This document shows positions 42,190 through 49,984 of a stretch of 64,000 nucleotides of DNA, in pieces. The translations under genes were made by a program, and so were the position numbers. The notes beneath the pieces were generated by a model. The model did not search any database and was not told where the DNA came from. It saw nothing but the letters and a program-made list of their open reading frames with translations. The stretch comes from FEN-1219 sp035548835 (GTDB lineage: Bacteria > Pseudomonadota > Gammaproteobacteria > Steroidobacterales > Rariloculaceae). The first letter of the stretch is position 1. Every line of letters begins with the position of its first letter. Where the stretch lies: the NCBI GenBank assembly GCA_035548835.1, contig DASZSB010000168.1, forward strand, positions 24,297 to 88,296, written 5' to 3'.

Positions 42190-44238
42190 ATGAGCCGGTT
42201 CAGGCATTTCCTGGTGCTCGCCGTGGCGAGCGTCGTCGCGTTGCAGTGGGCAGCTTCTGCACACGCCTACACGGCCGAGCAGGCTACGGCGGGGCGCGCC
42301 GCGTTCCAGGACGCCTGCGCGATGTGCCACGGCGCCAACCTGCGCAACCTGCCGAACGCCATTCTGGCGGCACCGGAGTTCGGCGCGCGCTGGACGGGTC
42401 GCACGACCGCCGACCTGCTCCAGCAACTGAAGGCCACGATGCCGCCCGAGGCTCCCGGCAGCCTGCCGGAGGCCAGCTACCTTGGCATCATCTCGTTCCT
42501 GCTGCAGACCAATGGCTTTGCAGCGAACACGACGCCGCTGACCGCGGCCACGTCGGCGGTCATCGGCAGCGACGCGCTCGCGCCGGCGCGCCCGGCCGCC
42601 GAGCCTGTCGGCGTGACGGTGGCCGGCACCGTTCGCGACTTCGTGCCGCTGACCGAGCAGGCGCTGCGGAATCCCTCCGCCGGCGACTGGCCCATGCTGC
42701 GCCGCGACTATGGCGCCTCGAGCTACAGCCCGCTGAAGGACGTCACGGCCGCGAACGCGCACCGCCTTACGCTCGCGTGGATCTGGCCGATGCGCGACGG
42801 CGGCACGAACGAGCCGTCGCCGCTCGCGTACCGCGGCACGGTCTACCTCAACAACACGCAGGGCATCGTGCAGGCCATCGACGGTCGCGATGGCTCGCTG
42901 ATCTGGGAGCATCACGTCAAGGACACGGTCGCGAGCCGCGGCATGGCGCTCTACGACGACAAGCTGTTCCTGCAGGCCAATGGGCACCTGATCGCGCTGA
43001 ACGCGCGCAATGGCGAGACGGTGTGGGACGTGCAGATGCCCGACGGCCACGCGAGCAGCAGCGGCCCGCTCGTCGCAAGCGGGCTCGTGATCCAGGGCAT
43101 GGGCGCCTGCCAGACATACGAGCCGCTGAAGTGCTTCATCAGCGCGTACGACGCGAAGACGGGCGAGCAGAAGTGGCGCTTCCAGACGATCGCGACCAGC
43201 GATCAGCCGGGCGGCAACACGTGGGGAAACCTGCCCGACCTCTATCGCGCCGGCGGGGAGACCTGGATCACCGGCAGCTACGACCCCGATCTCGGCCTCA
43301 CGTACTGGGGCACGGCCCAGGCGAAGCCCTGGATGCCCGCGAGCCGCGGCATGGGCAGCCTGGATGCCGGGCTCTACACGAGCTCCACGGTCGCGCTCGA
43401 CGTGCGCACCGGCAAGCTGGCATGGCACTACCAGCACGCGCCGGGCGAGGCGCTGGACCTCGACGTGGTGTTCGAGCGCGTGCTGGCCGACGGCGGCGGC
43501 CGCAAGTGGGTGCTGACCGTGGGCAAGGACGGCGTGCTGTGGAAGCTCGACCGGCGCACGGGCGAGTATCTCGATCACGCGGAAACTCTGTTCCAGAACG
43601 TCTGGGCGAGCTTCGATCGCGAGACGGGCCAGCCGCGTTATCGCGACGACATCCTGGCGCACAAGGTGAGCGACTGGATAGATGGCTGCCCGAGTTCGGA
43701 AGGCGGCCACAACTGGCAGGCCACGAGCTTCCACAAGCCGTCGCGCACGCTGCTGATTCCGCTGTCGCAGAGCTGCATCGCGATCCGCGCGCAGGCCATC
43801 GAGCAGAAGCCCGGCGGCGGCAACGCGGGTGGTGCCGACCGGCGCTTCTATGCGATGCCGGGCACGAATGGCAACATCGGCAAGCTCGCGGCGTTCGACA
43901 TCGACACCATGAAGGAGAAGTGGTCGCTGCAGCAGCGGGCCGCGATCCTGACGGCCGCGTTGTCGACGGCCGGCGGCCTCGTGTTCATCGGCGATCTCGA
44001 TCGCAGCTTCAAGGCCATCGACGTGCGCGACGGCAAGGTGGTCTGGCAGACGCGGCTCGCGACCTCGGTACAGGGCTTTCCGATCTCGTTCGAGGCGGGC
44101 GGCAAGCAGTACATCGCGGTGACGACGGGTTTGGGCGGCGGCAGTCCGCGGCTCGTGCCGAATCTGCTGTCGCCGGAAGTTCAGCCGCCGGGGCGCGGCC
44201 AGGCCCTGTACGTGTTTGCGTTGCCGGACGAGCGTTGA
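42190..44238 (+). CDS. PQQ-dependent dehydrogenase with N-terminal cytochrome c domain
   Basis: A 682-residue exported quinohaemoprotein. After the signal (cleavage near SAHA) comes a small cytochrome c domain with CAMCH at residues 43-47 and a methionine ligand in its PEFGARWTGRTTADLLQQLKATMP region. A linker follows, then the PQQ beta-propeller from about 170: WPMLRRDYGASSYSPL, GRDGSLIWEH, NARNGETVWDV, and RAQAIEQKPGGG. In textbook type II PQQ alcohol dehydrogenases the cytochrome domain is C-terminal; here it is N-terminal. Substrate unknown. Electrons would go from PQQH2 to the haem c. A VOC gene starts 25 bases later. A partial paralogue is at 1-786. Confidence 0.9.
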   Translation: MSRFRHFLVLAVASVVALQWAASAHAYTAEQATAGRAAFQDACAMCHGANLRNLPNAILAAPEFGARWTGRTTADLLQQLKATMPPEAPGSLPEASYLGIISFLLQTNGFAANTTPLTAATSAVIGSDALAPARPAAEPVGVTVAGTVRDFVPLTEQALRNPSAGDWPMLRRDYGASSYSPLKDVTAANAHRLTLAWIWPMRDGGTNEPSPLAYRGTVYLNNTQGIVQAIDGRDGSLIWEHHVKDTVASRGMALYDDKLFLQANGHLIALNARNGETVWDVQMPDGHASSSGPLVASGLVIQGMGACQTYEPLKCFISAYDAKTGEQKWRFQTIATSDQPGGNTWGNLPDLYRAGGETWITGSYDPDLGLTYWGTAQAKPWMPASRGMGSLDAGLYTSSTVALDVRTGKLAWHYQHAPGEALDLDVVFERVLADGGGRKWVLTVGKDGVLWKLDRRTGEYLDHAETLFQNVWASFDRETGQPRYRDDILAHKVSDWIDGCPSSEGGHNWQATSFHKPSRTLLIPLSQSCIAIRAQAIEQKPGGGNAGGADRRFYAMPGTNGNIGKLAAFDIDTMKEKWSLQQRAAILTAALSTAGGLVFIGDLDRSFKAIDVRDGKVVWQTRLATSVQGFPISFEAGGKQYIAVTTGLGGGSPRLVPNLLSPEVQPPGRGQALYVFALPDER

Positions 44239-44263
44239 TTCCGATTCTCTTCGAGGGACCCTC

Positions 44264-45289
44264 ATGAAGCGCCTAGCATCGATTCTGCTGTTCGGATTCC
44301 TGACGACCGCTGCGCACGCGCAGCAAGCGCCCGCACCGACGGGCCTCGTCGTCGGTAGCGGCAACTTCTTCAGCCCGATCGTGCGCGATCTCGACAAGGC
44401 CGTGGCGTTCTACCGCGACGGGCTCGGGCTCGAGACGCAGGGCGAGCCAGGCAACGCCGACAAGAACGAGAACCTGCGCAGGATGTTCGGCCTTCCCGAG
44501 GCGAAGATCCGCTGGATGATCGCGCGCCCCGCCGGCATGCGCAGCGGGGTCGAGATCGTCGAGATCTCCGGTGTGGGCGGCAAGCCGCTCGTCCGGCGGC
44601 CGCAGGATTCCGGCGCGTACACGTTGATCGCGTTCGTGCGCGACATGGACGGGACGCTCGCGCGCCTCAAGGCGCAGGGTACGCGGATCGTGTCCGCGAG
44701 CGGCGCGCCCGTGTCGCTGCCGCTCGGTGCGGGACAGAACGGCCGCATGATCACGGTGGCCGACCCCGACGGCCACTTCGTCGAGATCGTGCAGCCGGAC
44801 AAAGTGCCGGAGACGGCGGGGGCCTCGAACGTCTACGACGTGCGCGTGCGGCTCGCGGTGCAGGACGTCGAGAAGGCGGCGCACCTGTATCACGACGAGC
44901 TCGGCCTCGAGCTCGTGAACCAGTCGACGTTCACGGACAACCCGACGGTCGCGGGCGCGCTCGGCGTCCCCGGCGCCCAGTTCCGCTTCGCGATGCTGAA
45001 GGTACCGACCACGGGCCTCGTGTTCGAGGTCATCGACTACAAGGGCATCGACCGCAAGGTCGTGCGCGGTGACCTCAAGGATCCCGGCTCGACGCGCATC
45101 CAGATGCAGGTGCGCGACATCGACGCGGCCGTGGCCGCGCTCACGAAGGCGGGCGGCGCTTTCGTGTCGACCGGTGGCAAGCCGCTCGAGCTGCCCGCGG
45201 GCAACAACGTGCTGAAGGTCGGCATCGTGCGCGAGCCGGACAACCTGTTCGTCGTGCTCATCCAGTCGCCGCCGCCGGCCGCGAAGTGA
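44264..45289 (+). CDS. Exported protein with two VOC domains
   Basis: A 341-residue protein with a Sec signal (cleavage after AAHA). The first VOC module (about 25-180) opens NFFSPIVRDLDKAVAFYRDGLG and ends MITVADPDGHFVEIVQ. The second (about 195-335) opens YDVRVRLAVQDVEKAAHLYHDELG and ends VGIVREPDNLFVVLIQ. The closing Glu of the first module is present (FVEIV) but replaced in the second (FVVLI), so the metal site may be in one half only. It is similar in plan to the protein at 23888 but not a close copy. Its position 25 bases after the PQQ dehydrogenase suggests co-expression. Confidence 0.83.
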   Translation: MKRLASILLFGFLTTAAHAQQAPAPTGLVVGSGNFFSPIVRDLDKAVAFYRDGLGLETQGEPGNADKNENLRRMFGLPEAKIRWMIARPAGMRSGVEIVEISGVGGKPLVRRPQDSGAYTLIAFVRDMDGTLARLKAQGTRIVSASGAPVSLPLGAGQNGRMITVADPDGHFVEIVQPDKVPETAGASNVYDVRVRLAVQDVEKAAHLYHDELGLELVNQSTFTDNPTVAGALGVPGAQFRFAMLKVPTTGLVFEVIDYKGIDRKVVRGDLKDPGSTRIQMQVRDIDAAVAALTKAGGAFVSTGGKPLELPAGNNVLKVGIVREPDNLFVVLIQSPPPAAK

Positions 45290-45314
45290 CACTCAGGTAA
45301 CACGCGTGGCGCGT

Positions 45315-45343
45315 TTGACCCGGCCTCACGGCTTCGCTAGGGT
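45315..45343 (+). promoter_or_regulatory. Candidate sigma-70 promoter for the lectin-like gene
   Basis: TTGACC at 45315-45320, a 17-base spacer, and TAGGGT at 45338-45343, 40 bases before the ATG at 45384. Confidence 0.4.
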
Positions 45344-45383
45344 CGGGCGCCACGTTCCTCTCGAACCCACAAGGAGAATCGGA

Positions 45384-46034
45384 ATGAATCGTATCCAGGC
45401 ATTCGGCGTTTTGAGCATCCTCGCGCTCGGCGCCGGCGCGGCGCTCGCGCAGGCGCCCGCGGGCAATTTCAGCTTCTTCGTCTCGAGCAAGAATCCCGGC
45501 AAAGGTGGCGATCTCGGCGGTCTCGCGGGCGCCGACGCGCATTGCCAGTCGCTCGCGGCCGCCGTGGGCGCGGGCAGCAAGACGTGGCACGCGTACCTGA
45601 GCACCGACAGGGTCAACGCCAAGGACCGCATCGGCAAGGGCCCCTGGTACAACGTGAAGGGCGTGGAGATCGCGAAGGACGTGAAGGACCTGCTCGGTGC
45701 GACGAACAACAAGATCAACGGCGAGACCGCGTTGACGGAGCAGGGCAAATTACCCAATTACCTCGCCGGCAATCCGCCCGCACCGAAGGCGCAGCCGCTG
45801 CAGCACGACATCATGACCGGCACCAACGACGACGGCACGGCCACGGCGAATACGTGCAGGAACTGGACGAGCGGCGCCGACGACGTGAAGACCACGCTCG
45901 GCCATGCCGATCGGCTCGGCCGCAACCCCGGCGTGAACTCGTGGACCAACGCCCACGACTCGCAGGGCTGCTCGCTCGAGAAGCTGGCGCCCACCGGCAG
46001 CGCGGGCCTGATCTACTGCTTTGCCGTCAACTGA
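45384..46034 (+). CDS. Small exported lectin-like protein of unknown function
   Basis: A 216-residue exported protein (signal ends AALAQ). The sequence NFSFFVSSKNPGKGGDLGGLAGADAHCQSLA with KTWHAYLSTDRVNAKDRIGKGPW, and the closing Cys-bearing strand SAGLIYCFAVN, match the secreted C-type-lectin-like/DUF1554 kind. There are three cysteines besides the closing one (HCQSL, NTCRNW, QGCSL), which would form disulfides. AAGGAG upstream of the ATG is good. The gene ends in a strong intrinsic terminator and appears to be a one-gene unit. Confidence 0.75.
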   Translation: MNRIQAFGVLSILALGAGAALAQAPAGNFSFFVSSKNPGKGGDLGGLAGADAHCQSLAAAVGAGSKTWHAYLSTDRVNAKDRIGKGPWYNVKGVEIAKDVKDLLGATNNKINGETALTEQGKLPNYLAGNPPAPKAQPLQHDIMTGTNDDGTATANTCRNWTSGADDVKTTLGHADRLGRNPGVNSWTNAHDSQGCSLEKLAPTGSAGLIYCFAVN

Positions 46035-46057
46035 ACCGCACGCATCGGTGTGCCGAG

Positions 46058-46086
46058 AGCCCCGCCGCGTGCGGGGCTTTCTTTTT
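46058..46086 (+). terminator. Intrinsic terminator after the lectin-like gene
   Basis: AGCCCCGC (46058-46065) and GCGGGGCT (46071-46078), a perfect 8-bp stem with a five-base loop, followed by TTCTTTTT. It abuts the stop codon of the convergent methyltransferase gene. Confidence 0.88.
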
Positions 46087-46884
46087 CTAGCGCTTGCGCG
46101 CGCGCGTCAGCAGATAGTCCTGCTTCAGGTGGTTGTCGGCGAAGAACTGACCGATGAGCTGCTCGAGCTCGGCGCGGAACGTGGCGAGTCGCGCGGGGTC
46201 GGAACGACCGAGTGCCTCGACGAGCTTTGCCACGGGGCCCACGTTCGTCTCGAGGAACAGCCGCTGGTGCTGAATGCTCAGGATCTGGAAGTACATGACG
46301 TCGCGGTCGAAGAAGAGATCGGTGACGGCGTTGCCGAGCCGTTCACGCACGACGTCCGGGTCGCCCCACTGGTGCGGCGGCGACGCGCCGGGCGGCGGTG
46401 GCGGCGCATAGCGGCCGATCAACGCGAACATGCGCCCCACCAGGAGCTCCGGCGGCCACGTCGAGAAGGCGACGGTGCCGCCGGGCTTCAGCACCCGCAG
46501 CATTTCGCGCACGGCGATCTCGGGGCGCGGCGCGAACATGTGGCCGAACTGGCTCACGACGACGTCGAACTCCGCGTCGGCATACGGCAGCGCTTCCGCG
46601 TCGGCCTCGCGCCAGTCGACGTCGAGCCCCATGATCGCGGAGTTTTCGCGCGCGCGTTCCAGCAGTTTCGGAGTGAGATCGCTGCCCGTGACCCAGGCCC
46701 CCGCGCGTGCCGCGGTCAGGGCGACGACGCCGGTGCCGCAGCCTACGTCGAGCACGCGCATGCCTCGCTCTATGCCCGCGAATTCCACGAGCCTCGGAGC
46801 CACGGAGCCCGTGGCCATCTCGGTCGGGGCGAACGTTTCCCACCCGGCGCGGGCTGCTTCCTTGAACTTGGCGATGGCATCCAT
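46087..46884 (-). CDS. Class I SAM-dependent methyltransferase
   Basis: A 265-residue methyltransferase. The SAM-binding motif is VLDVGCGTGVVAL (about 44-56), followed by GSDLTPKLLERAREN, EADAEALPYADAEFDVVVSQFG and LRVLKPGGTVAFSTW. This is the ubiquinone/menaquinone-methyltransferase-like (UbiE) group that modifies small molecules. The C-terminal part is variable, with a proline-rich loop (APPPPPG). No substrate can be named. The MBL-fold gene lies just upstream on the same strand (34 bases). Confidence 0.88.
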   Translation of the reverse strand: MDAIAKFKEAARAGWETFAPTEMATGSVAPRLVEFAGIERGMRVLDVGCGTGVVALTAARAGAWVTGSDLTPKLLERARENSAIMGLDVDWREADAEALPYADAEFDVVVSQFGHMFAPRPEIAVREMLRVLKPGGTVAFSTWPPELLVGRMFALIGRYAPPPPPGASPPHQWGDPDVVRERLGNAVTDLFFDRDVMYFQILSIQHQRLFLETNVGPVAKLVEALGRSDPARLATFRAELEQLIGQFFADNHLKQDYLLTRARKR

Positions 46885-46918
46885 CGGCGAACCCTCTTTG
46901 GCAATGTCTCGGAACGAG

Positions 46919-47770
46919 CTACTGCATTTCGGTGATGATGCCGTCGAGCCCGAGGTTGAACATGAAGCCGCTCCAGTGGAACTCGGTCTCGAGCACCTTC
47001 TTGATCTCGTCGCGCGACTTCTTCGCCCGGTTCATGTCGCGCACCATGTCCTGAAGGCGGATCGTCTCCTTCAGATACCCTTCCATGTTTGCCCGATCCG
47101 TCACGCCGCTGTGGCCCGGGATCACGGTATCGAAGTCGAGGCGCAGCGCACGCTCGAGCGACCGCGACCAGTCGCGGATGCTGCCGCCGGCCGCGTAGTG
47201 GATCAGGTGCATGTACGGGCCCCAGAGCGCGAACAGGTCGCCCATGATGACGACCTTCTCGGTCGGCAGGTGGATCACGATGTCGCCGTCGGTGTGACCG
47301 CGGCCGAAGTAGTACAGGTCGATCGGCAGCTTGCCGAGATAGATCCGCAGGTAGTCCCGCATCGCGAAGTTCGGCAGGCCCGGCGCTGCGGTCTCGACCA
47401 TGATGCGCCGCGCGTTCTCCGAGGCGATGACCTGCGCGCCGAGCGCCTGCAGGGCCTGGTTGCCGCCCGTGTGATCGGCGTGCAGATGAGTGTTGATCAC
47501 GTACTTCACGGGCTTGTCGGTGATCGTCTTCAGCTGCGCCATCACGCCGTCATGCTCGTTCGCGAACTTCGCGTCGATCAGCGCGACGCTGTCGTCGCCG
47601 ACGAGCACCGTGATGTTGCCGGACGCTGCGCTGCGAATCACGTAGATGTTGTCGCGAACCTTCGTGGTCGCGAGCGCGGCCGGCGCGAATCCGCCCTGGG
47701 CGTGCGCGGTCGGGGCGAGGGCGAAGGACGTCAGCAGCGCCGCTGCAACGACCATGGATCGGATCATCAT
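46919..47770 (-). CDS. Exported MBL-fold metallo-hydrolase
   Basis: A 283-residue protein with a Sec signal (cleavage near PTAHAQ). The zinc motif is THLHADHTGG (about 97-106), with GRGHTDGDIVIHLP and IPGHSGVTD supplying further ligands. It resembles the exported MBL proteins related to quinoprotein relay systems and lacks a class B beta-lactamase pattern. A second such gene is at 55180. No ligand is known. The start ATG could also be two residues in (MIRSM). Confidence 0.87.
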   Translation of the reverse strand: MMIRSMVVAAALLTSFALAPTAHAQGGFAPAALATTKVRDNIYVIRSAASGNITVLVGDDSVALIDAKFANEHDGVMAQLKTITDKPVKYVINTHLHADHTGGNQALQALGAQVIASENARRIMVETAAPGLPNFAMRDYLRIYLGKLPIDLYYFGRGHTDGDIVIHLPTEKVVIMGDLFALWGPYMHLIHYAAGGSIRDWSRSLERALRLDFDTVIPGHSGVTDRANMEGYLKETIRLQDMVRDMNRAKKSRDEIKKVLETEFHWSGFMFNLGLDGIITEMQ

Positions 47771-47798
47771 GGCGAGGCTCCAGTGTGGAAGGTCGGAG

Positions 47799-48371
47799 TC
47801 ATGGTGCCGGCTCGATGCGCAGCAACGCGCCGGCCGTTTCGTCGGTCAATACGTACAGGAAGCCGTCGGGGCCCTGGCGCACGTCGCGCAGACGCTGTCC
47901 GAGCTCCGTCAGCAGCTTTTCCTGGGCGCCCGGCTTGCGCGCGCCGTCGAAGTCGATCCGCACGAGCGAGCGCGTCATGGTCGCCATGAAGAGATCGCCG
48001 CGCCACGCGGGGAACCGACGGCCTGCGTAGAACGCAATGTTGCCGGGATTGATCGACGGCACCCAGTAGAGCACCGGATCGACCATGCCCGGCACGTTCT
48101 CCGCGCCGCGCACGACGGGATCGCCGTTGTAGTGCTGGCCGTGCGTCGCCAGGATCCAGCCGTAGTTCTTGCCGGCTTCGATCCGGTTCAGCTCGTCCCC
48201 GCCGCGCGGTCCGAATTCCGTCGACCAGATCTCGCCGGTCGCCGGGTGCACGGTGAGGCCCGTGGGATTGCGATGGCCGAGGGTGTAGATCTCCGGCCGG
48301 AAGCCGTCCTTGCCGACGAACGGGTTGTTCCTCGGAATCGAGCCGTCGTCGCGGAGGAACCGGACCGGCAC
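47799..48371 (-). pseudogene. C-terminal remnant of a PQQ-dependent sugar dehydrogenase (GSDH/YliI type)
   Basis: The frame encodes the last 190 or so residues of a normal 370-400-residue GSDH protein: LGHRNPTGLTVHPATGEIW, EFGPRGGDELNRIEAGKNYGW and GFLYVLTDETAGALLRIEP. The N-terminal half, with the active-site His, is missing, and only a GTG at 48371 could start it. Directly upstream, 15 bases away, is the stop codon of the DUF6152 gene (48387-48389). That stop is in the same frame, so DUF6152 reads straight on to this fragment apart from one TAG. A deletion fusing the two genes is the simplest explanation. The usual function, aldose oxidation, is unlikely to remain. Confidence 0.7.
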
Positions 48372-48386
48372 GGGGCGGTGGGCTCG

Positions 48387-48821
48387 CTACTGCGACTCGG
48401 CCGGCTCGCTGCTGTCACCGGGCGCACCGGTGCCGGCCGAGCCCATGAACAAACGCGAGCCGTCAGGCAGGATCAGGTCGCGGCCGTTCGCACGGTTCGC
48501 ACCGTTCTTGGCGCGATAGCCCTCGATCGTGATCTCGGTGCCGGGCTTCACGGCATCGCGCGTGTAGCCGCGCCGGAGCAGCGTGTTCGGCGTGGCTCCC
48601 TCGATCATCCATTCCGTCGTGGTGCCGTCGGGGTTCTTCACGGCGACGTGCAGCCAGCTGTGGGGGTTGATCCATTCCATGCGCACGATCTTGCCGTGCA
48701 GCGTGACGGGCTTGCTCGCGTCGAACTCGGCGGAGAACGAGTGATGCGCCGCGGCCGGTGGCACGATCCCGCCCAGACTCGCGGCGATGGCGAGGGGTAA
48801 CAGGCAACGACGCGTTCTCAT
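48387..48821 (-). CDS. Stand-alone DUF6152 exported protein
   Basis: A 144-residue exported protein (signal ends PAAA, then HHSFSAEFD). DUF6152 motifs are VTLHGKIVRMEWINPHSWLHVAV and EWMIEGATPNTLLRRGYTRD. It is the same domain as the N-terminal parts of the fused proteins at 40968 and 49985. ATG at 48821 with GAGAGG upstream is chosen over a GTG at 48830. Its gene is 12 bases downstream of the gene at 48834, which carries the other half of the fused proteins, so the two probably form one unit. Its stop is followed in frame by the sugar dehydrogenase remnant. Confidence 0.85.
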   Translation of the reverse strand: MRTRRCLLPLAIAASLGGIVPPAAAHHSFSAEFDASKPVTLHGKIVRMEWINPHSWLHVAVKNPDGTTTEWMIEGATPNTLLRRGYTRDAVKPGTEITIEGYRAKNGANRANGRDLILPDGSRLFMGSAGTGAPGDSSEPAESQ

Positions 48822-48833
48822 GCCGGACACCTC

Positions 48834-49832
48834 TCAACGCTTGTGCGCAGCCGCGGCGCGTTCCTCGTCGCGCGCGTTCTGCAGGATGTTGCGCAGACCA
48901 TAGTTGCCTTCGTGGCACGCATACTCGTACAGCTCGCCGTCCGCGGGCCGCATCGAGTAGGCCACGGTCCAGGGCTGCGTCCACTGCGTGTCGTCCTCGA
49001 GCGTCAGGCGGAAGTCGATCTTGTCGTCGGCCGTGCGCCGATAGCGCTCCGTGAGCTTCAGGTTCGCGCCCGCGCCGCGAAACGGCGCTTTGCCGTTGAA
49101 GTTGCGGGACTCGACGACCAGCGTGTCGCCTTCCCAGTGCCCGCGCGATTCGCCGAGATAGCTGCGCACGCCGGTGAACGGGGAGCCGTCGAGCGGCACC
49201 ACGCGCGTCTCGTGAATCATCTCGTGCACGATGGCCACGTAGCCCGGCGCCTGTGTGATGCGGATGTTGTTGTTGTACAGAGTCGGCAGGATCGTGGCCG
49301 GCAGCCCGCGCGTGATGCAACGCTCGTACAGCGGCCGGTCGCGATAGGAGTCCACCCTGCCGCCGGGCGGTGCACCGGCGGCCGCCGCGCGTGCCGCCTC
49401 CTGGCGCGCCTGGGCTTCGGGCGTCAGCGGCGGAATGCGCCCGGTCTTGGGCTCGACGATCAGCGACGTGCGATGCGCGTCGTCGAGGCGCCGGCCGGGG
49501 TCGGTCAGATACTCGGCGTGCACAAAGCCGCTGGCGGGCGCGTTGGGGTCCGGCGGCTTGTCCATGCGCCGAGCCGCACGACCCTCGAGCTCCGCGACCT
49601 CCTGCTCGGTGTAGAACTCGCGATCACCGAACTCCGGCCGCCGCTCGAGCGGTGTGATGGTGCGGTAGTCCCAGACGCCCTGCAGATCCGGATCGCCCCA
49701 TGACGTCCGCGCTGCGGATGCGGCCGGCGGCTGCGGTGCGGCCGCCGCCGCGGATTGGGCAGGAACGTCACGAGAGAACGACCACGTTGCCGCGAGCAGT
49801 ACGGCGGCCGGTGTCAGAACTCGGGCCCGCAT
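48834..49832 (-). CDS. Exported WEGDTLVVE / CHEGNYGLRN family protein
   Basis: A 332-residue exported protein (signal near AQSAAA). It is a paralogue of the protein at 24935, with the same blocks: TSWGDPDLQGVWDY, PLYERCITRGLPAT, GHWEGDTLVVESRNFNG and EYACHEGNYGLRNILQNARDEE. The family is uncharacterised. The core WEGDTLVV block is also found in the C-terminal module of the two DUF6152 fusions. Here that module and DUF6152 are separate adjacent genes in the order module, then DUF6152, and the spacing of 12 bases supports an operon. Confidence 0.75.
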   Translation of the reverse strand: MRARVLTPAAVLLAATWSFSRDVPAQSAAAAAPQPPAASAARTSWGDPDLQGVWDYRTITPLERRPEFGDREFYTEQEVAELEGRAARRMDKPPDPNAPASGFVHAEYLTDPGRRLDDAHRTSLIVEPKTGRIPPLTPEAQARQEAARAAAAGAPPGGRVDSYRDRPLYERCITRGLPATILPTLYNNNIRITQAPGYVAIVHEMIHETRVVPLDGSPFTGVRSYLGESRGHWEGDTLVVESRNFNGKAPFRGAGANLKLTERYRRTADDKIDFRLTLEDDTQWTQPWTVAYSMRPADGELYEYACHEGNYGLRNILQNARDEERAAAAHKR

Positions 49833-49940
49833 CCCGGAATCCCCCTGTGAGACGGCTGCTTCGATCCTAGCACGCTGCGGCGGTGCGAGAACCGTCCGGT
49901 TCGGTCCGGCCTTTCCGCCGCGAGGCGCGGCGGCAGCGCG

Positions 49941-49971
49941 TATACTGCGCGCCGAGCCGCGGACGGCTCGG
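49941..49971 (+). promoter_or_regulatory. Candidate -10 box followed by a 5'-end hairpin of the DUF6152-fusion gene
   Basis: TATACT at 49941-49946 (no clear -35) is followed by a perfect 8-bp hairpin, CCGAGCCG-CGGA-CGGCTCGG (49952-49971), 14 bases before the ATG at 49985. Transcription would begin about 49953, which puts the stem at the 5' end of the message. It may protect the message or serve as an operator. Confidence 0.45.
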
Positions 49972-49984
49972 AACGGAGACCAGA

